Below the pieces are notes generated by a model. That model made no database searches and was not told the origin of the DNA. It worked only from the letters and a program-made list of their open reading frames with translations. The position numbers and the translations under genes are program-made. Shown piece by piece: positions 57,139 to 64,000 of a DNA stretch of 64,000 bases. Positions within the stretch are counted from its first letter, which is position 1. Each line of letters starts with the position of its first letter. Where the stretch lies: positions 124,001 to 188,000 of the forward strand of contig CAVRED010000008.1 of assembly GCA_963719975.1 (NCBI GenBank), given 5' to 3'. The DNA comes from Poindextera sp963719975. Lineage in GTDB: Bacteria > Pseudomonadota > Alphaproteobacteria > Caulobacterales > Caulobacteraceae.

Positions 57139-58167
57139 TTAGTGCGTCGCCTCGGCCCGCTTGGCCATCAAGCGGTCGAATTCCGCCCAGACGCCGCTGT
57201 GGCCGTCCCAGCTGCCGGTGGTGGCGGCCTTGGAATACTCCGTCGCCCGCGCCTCGAAGAAGTTGGCGTGTTCGACGCCGGAGAGCAGAACCTGGAGCCA
57301 GGGAAGCGGATTGTCTTTCACGCCGTAGACCTCGGGCAGCTCCAGCTGGCGCAGGCGCCAGTCGGCGATGAAGCGGATGTAGCGCTTGATGTCGTCGGCG
57401 GTCATGCCCTGCACTGGCCCCAGCTCGAACGCCAGGTCGATGAAGCGGTCTTCCATCCCGACAACCGTCTTGCAGCAGTCGACGATGTCGTCGGCCACCG
57501 CGCGGGTCACGCAGTTCGTCTCCTTGTTGAACGCATGGTAGAGCTTGACCATGCCTTCGCAGTGCAGGCTCTCGTCCCGCACGCTCCACGACACGATCTG
57601 GCCCATCCCCTTCATCTTGTTGAAGCGGGGAAAGTTCATCAGCATCGCGAACGACGCGAACAGCTGCAGGCCCTCGGTGAAGCCGCCGAACATGGCCAGG
57701 GTCTTGGCGATGTCGGCGTTGTTGTTGACGTCGAAGGTCTGCATGTAGTCGTGCTTCGCCCGCATGGCGTCGTACTCGAGGAAGGCCGCGAACTCGCTTT
57801 CCGGCATCCCGATGGTCTCGAGCAGGAGGGCGTACGCCGCGATGTGGATCGTCTCCATGTTGGAGAAGGCGGCCAGCATCATCTTCACCTCGGTCGGTTT
57901 GAAGACGCGCCCGAAGCGTTCCATGTAGTTGTCCGCCACCTCGATGTCCGACTGGGTGAAGAAGCGGAAGATCTGGGTGAGCAGGTTGCGCTCGCCGTCG
58001 TCGAGCTTGGCCGCCCAGTCCTTGCAGTCCTCGCCGAGCGGAATCTCCTCCGGCATCCAGTGCACCTGTTGCTGCCGCTTCCAGAAGTCGTAGGCCCAGG
58101 GGTAGCGGAACGGCTTGTAGGCGGCCGAGGGCGTGAGCAGGCCGGGCAGGGTGCGGATGTTCGACAT
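57139..58167 (-). CDS. nrdB: Class Ia ribonucleotide reductase, beta subunit
   Basis: A 342-residue di-iron, tyrosyl-radical subunit. The helical iron-binding core includes LLTQIFRFFTQSDIEVADNY, NMETIHIAAYALLLETIG (Glu, His and radical-Tyr region) and VSWSVRDESLHCEGMVKLYH (Glu/His ligands). It supplies the radical to NrdA, whose gene lies 2 kb away and not adjacent as in many operons. Candidate tandem NrdR boxes lie 65-105 bp upstream of the ATG. Confidence 0.96.
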   Translation of the reverse strand: MSNIRTLPGLLTPSAAYKPFRYPWAYDFWKRQQQVHWMPEEIPLGEDCKDWAAKLDDGERNLLTQIFRFFTQSDIEVADNYMERFGRVFKPTEVKMMLAAFSNMETIHIAAYALLLETIGMPESEFAAFLEYDAMRAKHDYMQTFDVNNNADIAKTLAMFGGFTEGLQLFASFAMLMNFPRFNKMKGMGQIVSWSVRDESLHCEGMVKLYHAFNKETNCVTRAVADDIVDCCKTVVGMEDRFIDLAFELGPVQGMTADDIKRYIRFIADWRLRQLELPEVYGVKDNPLPWLQVLLSGVEHANFFEARATEYSKAATTGSWDGHSGVWAEFDRLMAKRAEATH

Positions 58168-58231
58168 GACTTCGAATCGGCTCTGAAGGACTAAGGTTGC
58201 GCGAGGCTACCAGCCCTGGAGCGGGTCGCCA

Positions 58232-58272
58232 CAACATCTGGTGTAATCGACCAGGAAATTCACAAGATAAGG
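58232..58272 (-). promoter_or_regulatory. Candidate tandem NrdR boxes upstream of nrdB
   Basis: Two matches to the NrdR core CWATATNTAG: CAACATCTGG at 58232-58241 (8 of 10, with ACA-like and TGT flanks) and CAAGATAAGG at 58263-58272 (7 of 10). Centres are 31 bp apart, the usual three-turn spacing of NrdR box pairs. They sit between nrdB and the divergent GST gene. The second is a weaker match. Confidence 0.5.
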
Positions 58273-58280
58273 TTAGTCCT

Positions 58281-58934
58281 GTGGACAAGCCAATCACGAT
58301 TTACGGCGAGAAAGGCTTCGGTTCCGTGCCGGTCGAAGCCGCGCTGACCCTGATCGGGATTCCCTACCAGGTGCTCTCGCCGAGCAAGCCGTTCGACGTC
58401 GCCGACGACGCGGCGATCGCAGCGGTCAATCCGCAGCGGCAGGTGCCGGCGCTGGTGTTTCCGGGCGGCGAGGTGATGACCGAGAGCGCCGCCATCCTCA
58501 TCTGGCTTGCCGATCGCTACCCGGACGCGCGGCTCGCCCCGCCGCCGCTCCACCGCAAGCGAGCCGCCTACCTGCGCTGGATGAGCTTCGTCTCGTCGGC
58601 GATCTATGCGCTGTTCTGGATCCGCGACGACCCTTCGCGGGTGATCGAAGGCGAGGCGGAAGGCAAACGCCTGCGCGAGCGGCTGGCCGAGCGCATCGCC
58701 GGTTGCTGGCAGGTGATGGACAGCCAGATCAACCCCGGTCGCTATCTCCTGGGCGGCGAGCTCAGCGTGCTCGACCTCTACGTTGCGGTGGTCTCCAGGT
58801 GGGCGCCGCGGCGCAAGCGCTTCTACGCCGTGGCGCCGAAGCTGGCCGATGTGGTCAGGCGCGTGGACGCCGAGCCACGACTCGCCGCCTTCTGGGCCGA
58901 GCGGTTTCCCTTCGAAGACGGGTGGGAGGGCTAA
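58281..58934 (+). CDS. Glutathione S-transferase family protein
   Basis: A 217-residue GST. The thioredoxin-like N-domain (ITIYGEKGFGSVPVEAAL, then NPQRQVPALVFPGGEVMTES with the cis-Pro and ESA glutathione-binding motif) is followed by an all-helical C-domain (LLGGELSVLDLYVAVVSRW, N-capping box). Start GTG 58281 was chosen because the GST fold starts there; an upstream ATG at 58197 would add unrelated residues and overlap the NrdR boxes. Substrate unknown. Confidence 0.9.
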   Translation: MDKPITIYGEKGFGSVPVEAALTLIGIPYQVLSPSKPFDVADDAAIAAVNPQRQVPALVFPGGEVMTESAAILIWLADRYPDARLAPPPLHRKRAAYLRWMSFVSSAIYALFWIRDDPSRVIEGEAEGKRLRERLAERIAGCWQVMDSQINPGRYLLGGELSVLDLYVAVVSRWAPRRKRFYAVAPKLADVVRRVDAEPRLAAFWAERFPFEDGWEG

Positions 58935-58954
58935 GCCGGCGCGGCCGCCGTGAG

Positions 58955-59905
58955 TCAGCGGGGCGTGATGGTGAAGGAGAAAGCGACCATCGAGTCATGG
59001 TAGTTGGCCGGGCCGGCGCCGGTAGTGAGCACGGTCTGGTTCTTCACGTCGCGGTGCACGTAGCCGATTGAGGCCTGCAGGTCGCCCCGCCGCCAGCCCA
59101 ACCCGGCCTGGGCGTCGCTGACCAGCGTGGTGACCGGCTCGTTGGACCAGCCGGGACGGGGCGGGCCCCCCTCCGCCGACGGCGTCATGTTCACCCCGAC
59201 GGCGCGGCCGCTGGCCGCCGCGAACAGGAACCAGCTGCCCCGGCCATCGGCCGTCGGCGCCTCGCCGGTTCGGAAGCCGAGCCGCCGGGTGACGCGATCC
59301 TGCAGATCCTGACCGAGCCGGACGAGCGCCCCCGCCTCAGCCGATCCGCCGGTGTCGCTGAAGCCAACTCCGGCATGCGGCGAGACATCGATCGCGTAGC
59401 GCCCGGCATGCAGGCTCCAGGCGGCCGGCCAGCCGCGGGTGAAGCTGACGTCGAAGGCCCGCGCATCTGGCGCCATCAGGGCGTCGGGCCTGGCCGTCAC
59501 CACCCCGCCCGGTCCGCGCGCCACGCCGCCGAGCGAGACGCGCAGGGTGTCGACCGCCCCGCCCCGCGCCGGAAAACTCACTTCCTGGGTCCGCCAGACC
59601 GCAAGGCCCTGGCCCTCGATCAGCCGCTCGGTGTTCAGCAGATGCGTCTGATCCAGGCTGGAGCCGGTCACCGGCGGCAAGGCGAACACGGCGCCCATGG
59701 CAAGGGTGGACCGGCTCGTCCCACGAACAGCGACGGGCGCGGCGACGAAGGTCTGGGTCTGATGCTGGGTCTTGGATGGCCGATGCGCGAAAACGTCGTC
59801 GAGCAAAGCCCTCTGGGCCGGCGTCAGGTGCGTCGGCTGCGCGTGTGATGGAGCGGCGACGGCGATCGCCGACATGGTCAGAAGCAGACCCGCGATGGGC
59901 CGCAT
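58955..59905 (-). CDS. Outer-membrane protein, probable LpxR-like (DUF2219) family
   Basis: A 316-residue secreted protein with a signal peptide (AGLLLTMSAIAVAAPSHA) and a beta-rich body suggesting an outer-membrane barrel. The C-terminal third (SWFLFAAASGRAVGVNMTPS, then VSDAQAGLGWRRGDLQASIG and a final FSFTITPR) resembles the LpxR/DUF2219 family, which includes lipid A 3'-O-deacylases. The N-terminal catalytic motifs (NDE triad) are not obvious, so activity should not be assumed. It lies between GST and nrdA. Confidence 0.6.
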   Translation of the reverse strand: MRPIAGLLLTMSAIAVAAPSHAQPTHLTPAQRALLDDVFAHRPSKTQHQTQTFVAAPVAVRGTSRSTLAMGAVFALPPVTGSSLDQTHLLNTERLIEGQGLAVWRTQEVSFPARGGAVDTLRVSLGGVARGPGGVVTARPDALMAPDARAFDVSFTRGWPAAWSLHAGRYAIDVSPHAGVGFSDTGGSAEAGALVRLGQDLQDRVTRRLGFRTGEAPTADGRGSWFLFAAASGRAVGVNMTPSAEGGPPRPGWSNEPVTTLVSDAQAGLGWRRGDLQASIGYVHRDVKNQTVLTTGAGPANYHDSMVAFSFTITPR

Positions 59906-60106
59906 CTCGCCTCCCCCGGTCCCGACTCCTTGACCCCGCCGGTCGCCCGACCGGCCAGAGTAGAGCCTGTGACTGTGTCAATCTGGCGACCGGACGGCGA
60001 TGGTGTCGTTGGGGCCGCCCCGGTCAGGCCTTGTGGCCGAGCGGTCGCGGACTGTTCGCGGCCGCCGCCGATTCTCGGCGTGATCTCATTAAAGCAAGTT
60101 CCGAGC

Positions 60107-61991
60107 CTATTGGCAGGCCAGGCACTCTTCGTAGTCCGTGCGTTCCCCGGATATGGGCGCGATCAGGATCGGCGCCTCGGCCGCCGACCCGGCGAACGAC
60201 GCCCGCTGCACGGACTTGGACCTCAGGTAATACAACGACTTAACACCCCGCTCCCACGCCATGTAGTGCAGCATGTGCAGGTCCCATTTGTCGACGTCGC
60301 CAGGGAGGAAAATATTGACGGACTGGGACTGGCAAACCTCGGGCGTCCGGTCGGCGGCGAGCTCGACCACCCAGCGCTGATCCAGTTCGAAGGCTGTCTT
60401 GTAGACATCCTTCTCGTCCTGGGAGAGCTCGCTGAGGTGCTGGACCGATCCCTCGTTCTCGAGAATCGAGAGCCACACCGCCTCGGTGTCCAGGCCCTTC
60501 TCGGCCAGGAGACGCTCGAGGTAGGGGTTCTTCACGGCGAACGAGCCGGACAGCGTCTTGTGGGTGTAGATGTTGGCGGGGATCGGCTCGATTCCCGCCG
60601 AGGTCCCGCCGCAAATGATCGAGATGGACGCGGTCGGCGCGATCGCAAGCTTGTGCGAGAAGCGCTCCATCACGCCGCGGTCTGCGGCGTCCGGGCAGGG
60701 GCCGCGCTCTTCCGCCAACGTACGCGAAGCCTTGTCCGCCTCGCGGCGCAGGTGCTTGAGCAGCCGCATGTTCCACGACTTCGCCAGCGCGCTCTCGAAC
60801 GGCACGTTCTGGCTTTGCAGCAAGGAGTGGAAGCCCATCAGGCCAAGCCCGACCGACCGTTCGCGCGAGGCGGCGTAGCGGGCGGTCTCCATCGCCGGCG
60901 GGGCGCGGTCGATGAAATCCTGCAACACGTTGTCGAGGAAGCGCAGCACGTCCTCGACGAAGGTCGGGTGGTCGCGCCACTCGAGGAACTTCTCGGCGTT
61001 GACCGACGAGAGGCAGCAGACGGCGGTGCGCTCGACGCCGAGGTGGTCGGGGCCGGTGTGCAGCATGATCTCGGAGCACAGGTTCGACTGGCGGACCTTG
61101 AGGCCCAGCGCCCGCTGGTGCTCGGGCATGAGCCGGTTCGCGGTGTCGGCGAAGATCAGGTAGGGCTCGCCGGTCGCCAGCCGTACGTCGAGAATCTTCT
61201 GCCAGAGCGCGCGGGCGTCGACCCGTCGAACGACCTCGCCTGTCTTCGGACTCTTCGAGCGCAAACTCCGTCCCGTCGCGCACCGCCTCCATGAACGCGT
61301 CCGTCACCGCCAGGCCATGGTGCAGGTTGAGCGACTTGCGATTGAAGTCGCCGGAGGGCTTCCTGATCTCGAGGAACTCCTCGATCTCCGGGTGATGGAT
61401 GTCGAGATAGACGGCCGCGGACCCGCGGCGGAGGGACCCCTGGCTGATCGCCAGGGCGAGCAAATCCATGACCCGGATGAACGGAATGATGCCGCTGGTC
61501 TGGCCCTGGCCTTTCACGGCCTCGCCGATCGAGCGCACGCCGCCCCAGTAGGTGCCGACGCCGCCGCCATTGGCGGCCAGCCAGACGTTCTCGTTCCAGG
61601 TGCCGACGATGCCTTCCAGGCTGTCCGACACGGCATTGAGGTAGCAGGAGATCGGCAGCCCCCGGTCAGCACCGCCGTTCGACAACACCGGCGTCGATGG
61701 CATGAACCAGAGCTGGGAGATGTAGTCGTAGATGCGCTGTGCGTGGTCGGCGTCGTCGGCGTAGGCGGTGGCCACGCGGGCGAACATGTCCTGGTAGGAC
61801 TCGCCGGCCAGCAGATAGCTTCGCTCGAGCGTCGTCTTGCCGAAGTCGGTCAGCAGCGCATCGCGCGAGCGGTCGACCTCGACCTTGCGCACCAGGTGCA
61901 ATCGGGGGCTCTCCGCCGGCCGCGTCGCCTGGAATTTGGCCTCGCGAGCCTCCGTTGCGGACGGCATCGCCTGGCTGTGCGCAGTAACCAT
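60107..61991 (-). CDS. nrdA: Class Ia ribonucleotide reductase, alpha subunit (one frameshift)
   Basis: Catalytic subunit, about 627 residues after correction, the short alphaproteobacterial form. Active-site features include STPVLSNGGA and CYLNAVSDSLEGI near the N-terminus, NLCSEIMLHT (the NxCxE site) and the C-terminal Cys pair CLACQ that exchanges disulphides with thioredoxin. One shift near 61256 splits the gene; one extra base explains it. No N-terminal ATP-cone is visible. ATG 61991 was chosen over an upstream in-frame start at 62009. Candidate NrdR boxes lie 52-93 bp upstream. Confidence 0.94.
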
Positions 61992-62042
61992 GGTTGACCC
62001 TAGCCCCAATCGTATGACAGCGCCCCCGCTGTCTTACCCAAT

Positions 62043-62084
62043 CTATATATAGTGGGCGAAGCACCCCACTGACGGCAGATATGG
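62043..62084 (-). promoter_or_regulatory. Candidate tandem NrdR boxes upstream of nrdA
   Basis: A strong match at 62043-62052: the minus strand reads CCACTATATATAGATTG, containing the NrdR core CTATATATAG. A weaker partner lies at 62075-62084 (CCATATCTGC on the minus strand, 7 of 10). Centres are 32 bp apart, as expected for paired NrdR boxes. Location 52 bp before the nrdA ATG fits repression by NrdR. Confidence 0.65.
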
Positions 62085-62167
62085 GGACATAGGGTTGATG
62101 GACCGTCAACGGCCGTCCGCGCCGCGGGCGACATTTTTTCCGTTAACAAGAATGTGACCGGCGGTGT

Positions 62168-63856
62168 TCAGGCCGCCGCCGCGGACTCCGCCGACGCCGC
62201 GGCCCTAAGCACCGCCTTGATCAACGTCTCGGCGCGCACCGGCTTTCCGATGTGGTCGTCGGCCCCGGCTTCGGCCGAGGCCGCGACATGTTCGCGCATC
62301 ACATTGGCGCTGAGCACGATGATCGGCAGCCGCGGCAGCCCCGCGCCGGTCTCGCGCACCCGAATCGCGCGGGTCGCCGACAATCCATCCATCACCGGCA
62401 TCTGCAGGTCCATGAGCACCAGATCGAACAATTCGCGCTCGACCGCGGCGAGCGCCTGCTGGCCGTCCTCGACCGCGACCGTCTCCGCCCCGATGGCCTC
62501 CAGGATGAGCTCGGCCACCTTGCGGTTGGTGGCGTTGTCGTCGGCGACCAGCACGCGCAACGGACGGGCGAGGGACTCCCGCGCATCCCCTGCGTCCTCA
62601 GGCTCGTCCCTCGCCGCCAGCGGCAGGGGCAGGATCAGGGTGAAGCAGGCCCCGCGGCCGGGACGGCCTTCGGCCGAGATCTCCCCGCCCATCAGCTCGA
62701 CGAGCTGCCGGCAGATGGAGAGTCCAAGCCCGGTTCCGCCGAAGCGACGCGTGATGGAGCCATCGGCCTGCTCGAAGCGGTTGAACAGCCGCTCCGCCTC
62801 GGCCGGATCGAAGCCGATCCCGCTGTCGCGGACTTCGACGATGTAGCGATCGCCGCGACCGGCGCGCGCGAGCGTCAAGGTGACTTCGCCCGCGTCCGTG
62901 AACTTGATCGCGTTGCTCAAGAGGTTGGTGATGATCTGGCGAAGGCGAACCGGATCGCCGACGACCGCGCCCGGCGGGCGATCCTCGATCTTGGCCACGA
63001 AGCCCAGGCCCTTCGCCTCGGCGGCGGCGGCGAACGGCGCGGCCGCCTGCCCGACAAGCTCGCTCAGATCGAAGCTCACCGCGTTGACGGCCAGACGCCC
63101 GGCCTCGAGGCGGCTGAAATCAAGGATGTCGGCAAGGATGCCGTCGAGGGCGCCGGCGGAGGCCACGATGGCGGTGAGCATCTCCCTCTGCCGCTCGTCC
63201 ATCGGGGTGCGGCCGAGCGCCTCGGCGAGGCCCAAGACGCCGTTCAGCGGCGTCCTGATCTCATGGCTCACGTTGGCGAGGAAGTCGCTCTTGGCGCGAC
63301 TGGCCGCCTCGGCCCGGTCGAGCGTCAGCCTCAGCGCCTCGGCCTGTTCCTTCATCTCGGTGATGTCGACGCGCAACCCGATCGTCCCGCCGTCGCTGGT
63401 GCGGCGCTCCTCGATCATCACCCATCGCCCGTCGGCCAGAAGCTGCTGGTGGCGCTGGCCGGGGTTGTCGAGCAGCGCCATGCGGTCGGCCAACCAGGCG
63501 TCCTCGCGGCCGACGGCCTCTGGATAGTCGCCGCGGGCGACACCGACCTTCAGCGTGTCCGCCAGCTTGACCCCTTCCCGGAACAGATCGGCGGACCGGT
63601 GATAGATCTCGGCGTACCGCTCGTTCCACAGGACGTAGCGCCCCTCGGGATCGAGGAACACCAGTCCCTCGGGCAGGACGTTGATCGCCTCGCGCAGCCG
63701 CATCTCGGCCCGATGCGCCTGTTGTTCCGCCACCTTCAGCGCGCTCGCGGCGTCGCCCTGGCCAAGCCATGCCCTCAGCCGTCCGAGCAGGCGCGGCAGC
63801 CACGCGCGGCGGTCGTTTTCGCTCGCTCCCGATAACCCGGCCATGCCGTCCCACAC
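62168..63856 (-). CDS. Cytoplasmic PAS hybrid histidine kinase with receiver domain
   Basis: A 562-residue hybrid kinase without transmembrane segments. PAS domain (about 55-168: INVLPEGLVFLDPEGRYVLW), HisKA with H-box NVSHEIRTPLNG (His198), HATPase with NLLSNAIKFTDAGEV, VRDSGIGFDP and GGTGLGLSICRQL, and a C-terminal receiver (about 430-548) with LVADDNATN, phosphoacceptor motif LVLMDLQMPVMDG and the Lys in HIGKPVRA. The start is ATG 63856 (63844 possible). No response regulator is adjacent. A candidate CtrA box lies 40 bp upstream. Confidence 0.93.
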   Translation of the reverse strand: MWDGMAGLSGASENDRRAWLPRLLGRLRAWLGQGDAASALKVAEQQAHRAEMRLREAINVLPEGLVFLDPEGRYVLWNERYAEIYHRSADLFREGVKLADTLKVGVARGDYPEAVGREDAWLADRMALLDNPGQRHQQLLADGRWVMIEERRTSDGGTIGLRVDITEMKEQAEALRLTLDRAEAASRAKSDFLANVSHEIRTPLNGVLGLAEALGRTPMDERQREMLTAIVASAGALDGILADILDFSRLEAGRLAVNAVSFDLSELVGQAAAPFAAAAEAKGLGFVAKIEDRPPGAVVGDPVRLRQIITNLLSNAIKFTDAGEVTLTLARAGRGDRYIVEVRDSGIGFDPAEAERLFNRFEQADGSITRRFGGTGLGLSICRQLVELMGGEISAEGRPGRGACFTLILPLPLAARDEPEDAGDARESLARPLRVLVADDNATNRKVAELILEAIGAETVAVEDGQQALAAVERELFDLVLMDLQMPVMDGLSATRAIRVRETGAGLPRLPIIVLSANVMREHVAASAEAGADDHIGKPVRAETLIKAVLRAAASAESAAAA

Positions 63857-63895
63857 TCCGTCCAGATTGCGCGGGGCGAGGGCGCCCTATCCCGG

Positions 63896-63910
63896 TTAAC
63901 CCCATCTTAT
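63896..63910 (-). promoter_or_regulatory. Candidate CtrA box upstream of hybrid kinase
   Basis: Read on the plus strand, TTAA-CCCCATC-TTAT matches TTAA-N7-TTAA at 7 of 8 positions with exact spacing. It is 40 bases upstream of the kinase start at 63856. Motif-only assignment. Confidence 0.45.
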
Positions 63911-64000
63911 CGGCGCGCCGGAAAGGCTCTGAGCCTTGGAAAATAAGGCCTGGGCGCCCGCCATTGCGGCGCCGGGCGCCGGCGGATTGGGCGACTTGGC

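Overview
The window is a GC-rich alphaproteobacterial chromosome segment, most likely from Caulobacteraceae (Caulobacter/Phenylobacterium-like). The evidence is a complete Tad/Cpa pilus locus with a Flp pilin, four near-consensus CtrA boxes (TTAA-N7-TTAA) in front of plausible cell-cycle targets, NodT-family outer-membrane factors, a short NrdA, and a small SRP RNA upstream of dnaX. No rRNA, tRNA, CRISPR array, prophage or insertion sequence was recognised.

Layout. 1-5.4 kb: 3' end of an M32 carboxypeptidase, an acyl-CoA ligase, and a minus-strand cluster lemA, TPM-domain secreted protein, second TPM membrane protein, small HisKA_2-like kinase. 5.4-15.5 kb: a complete MdtABC-type RND efflux operon (adaptor, two inner-membrane pumps, outer-membrane factor); the adaptor carries two Spy/CpxP-like modules and one pump has a low-complexity insertion. 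15.6-18.5 kb: accessory stretch with a small phage-like protein, a DUF2158 protein, a 29-bp hairpin with a (CAC)12 loop and a membrane-anchored C13 (legumain/caspase-fold) peptidase. 18.5-28 kb: chromate transporter, hybrid histidine kinase, two unknown proteins, LysR regulator, a HlyD adaptor plus NodT pair without a pump, and a cation-diffusion exporter. 28-35 kb: housekeeping block truA, fmt, def, rmuC, recR, ybaB, dnaX and ffs, interrupted by a convergent DUF1697 gene. 35-42 kb: nudC, an MFS transporter, pheA, kdsB, membrane cytochrome c, leucyl aminopeptidase, TPR protein. 42-54.7 kb: tadC, tadB, cpaF, cpaE, cpaD, cpaC, cpaB, cpaA, a polytopic membrane protein and pilA on the minus strand, with a CpaC-N-domain-like protein and two TadE-like pseudopilins divergent. 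54.7-64 kb: Atg22-like MFS protein, tyrosine phosphatase, nrdB, GST, LpxR-like protein, nrdA and a second hybrid kinase.

How the genes work together. The Tad block encodes pilus assembly: prepilin peptidase CpaA, secretin CpaC with CpaB and CpaD, ATPase CpaF, platform proteins TadB/TadC, localisation factor CpaE, pilin PilA and minor TadE-like pilins. nrdA and nrdB are separated by two unrelated genes, but each has candidate tandem NrdR boxes 31-32 bp apart, so they are probably co-regulated. The ffs-dnaX-ybaB-recR grouping is a conserved bacterial neighbourhood.

Caveat on quality. At least eleven genes, including the normally essential kdsB and nrdA, are broken by single-base frameshifts, nearly all equivalent to one extra base. 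This looks like sequencing or assembly error, so these genes are annotated as full-length CDS spans with the probable shift positions, not as pseudogenes.
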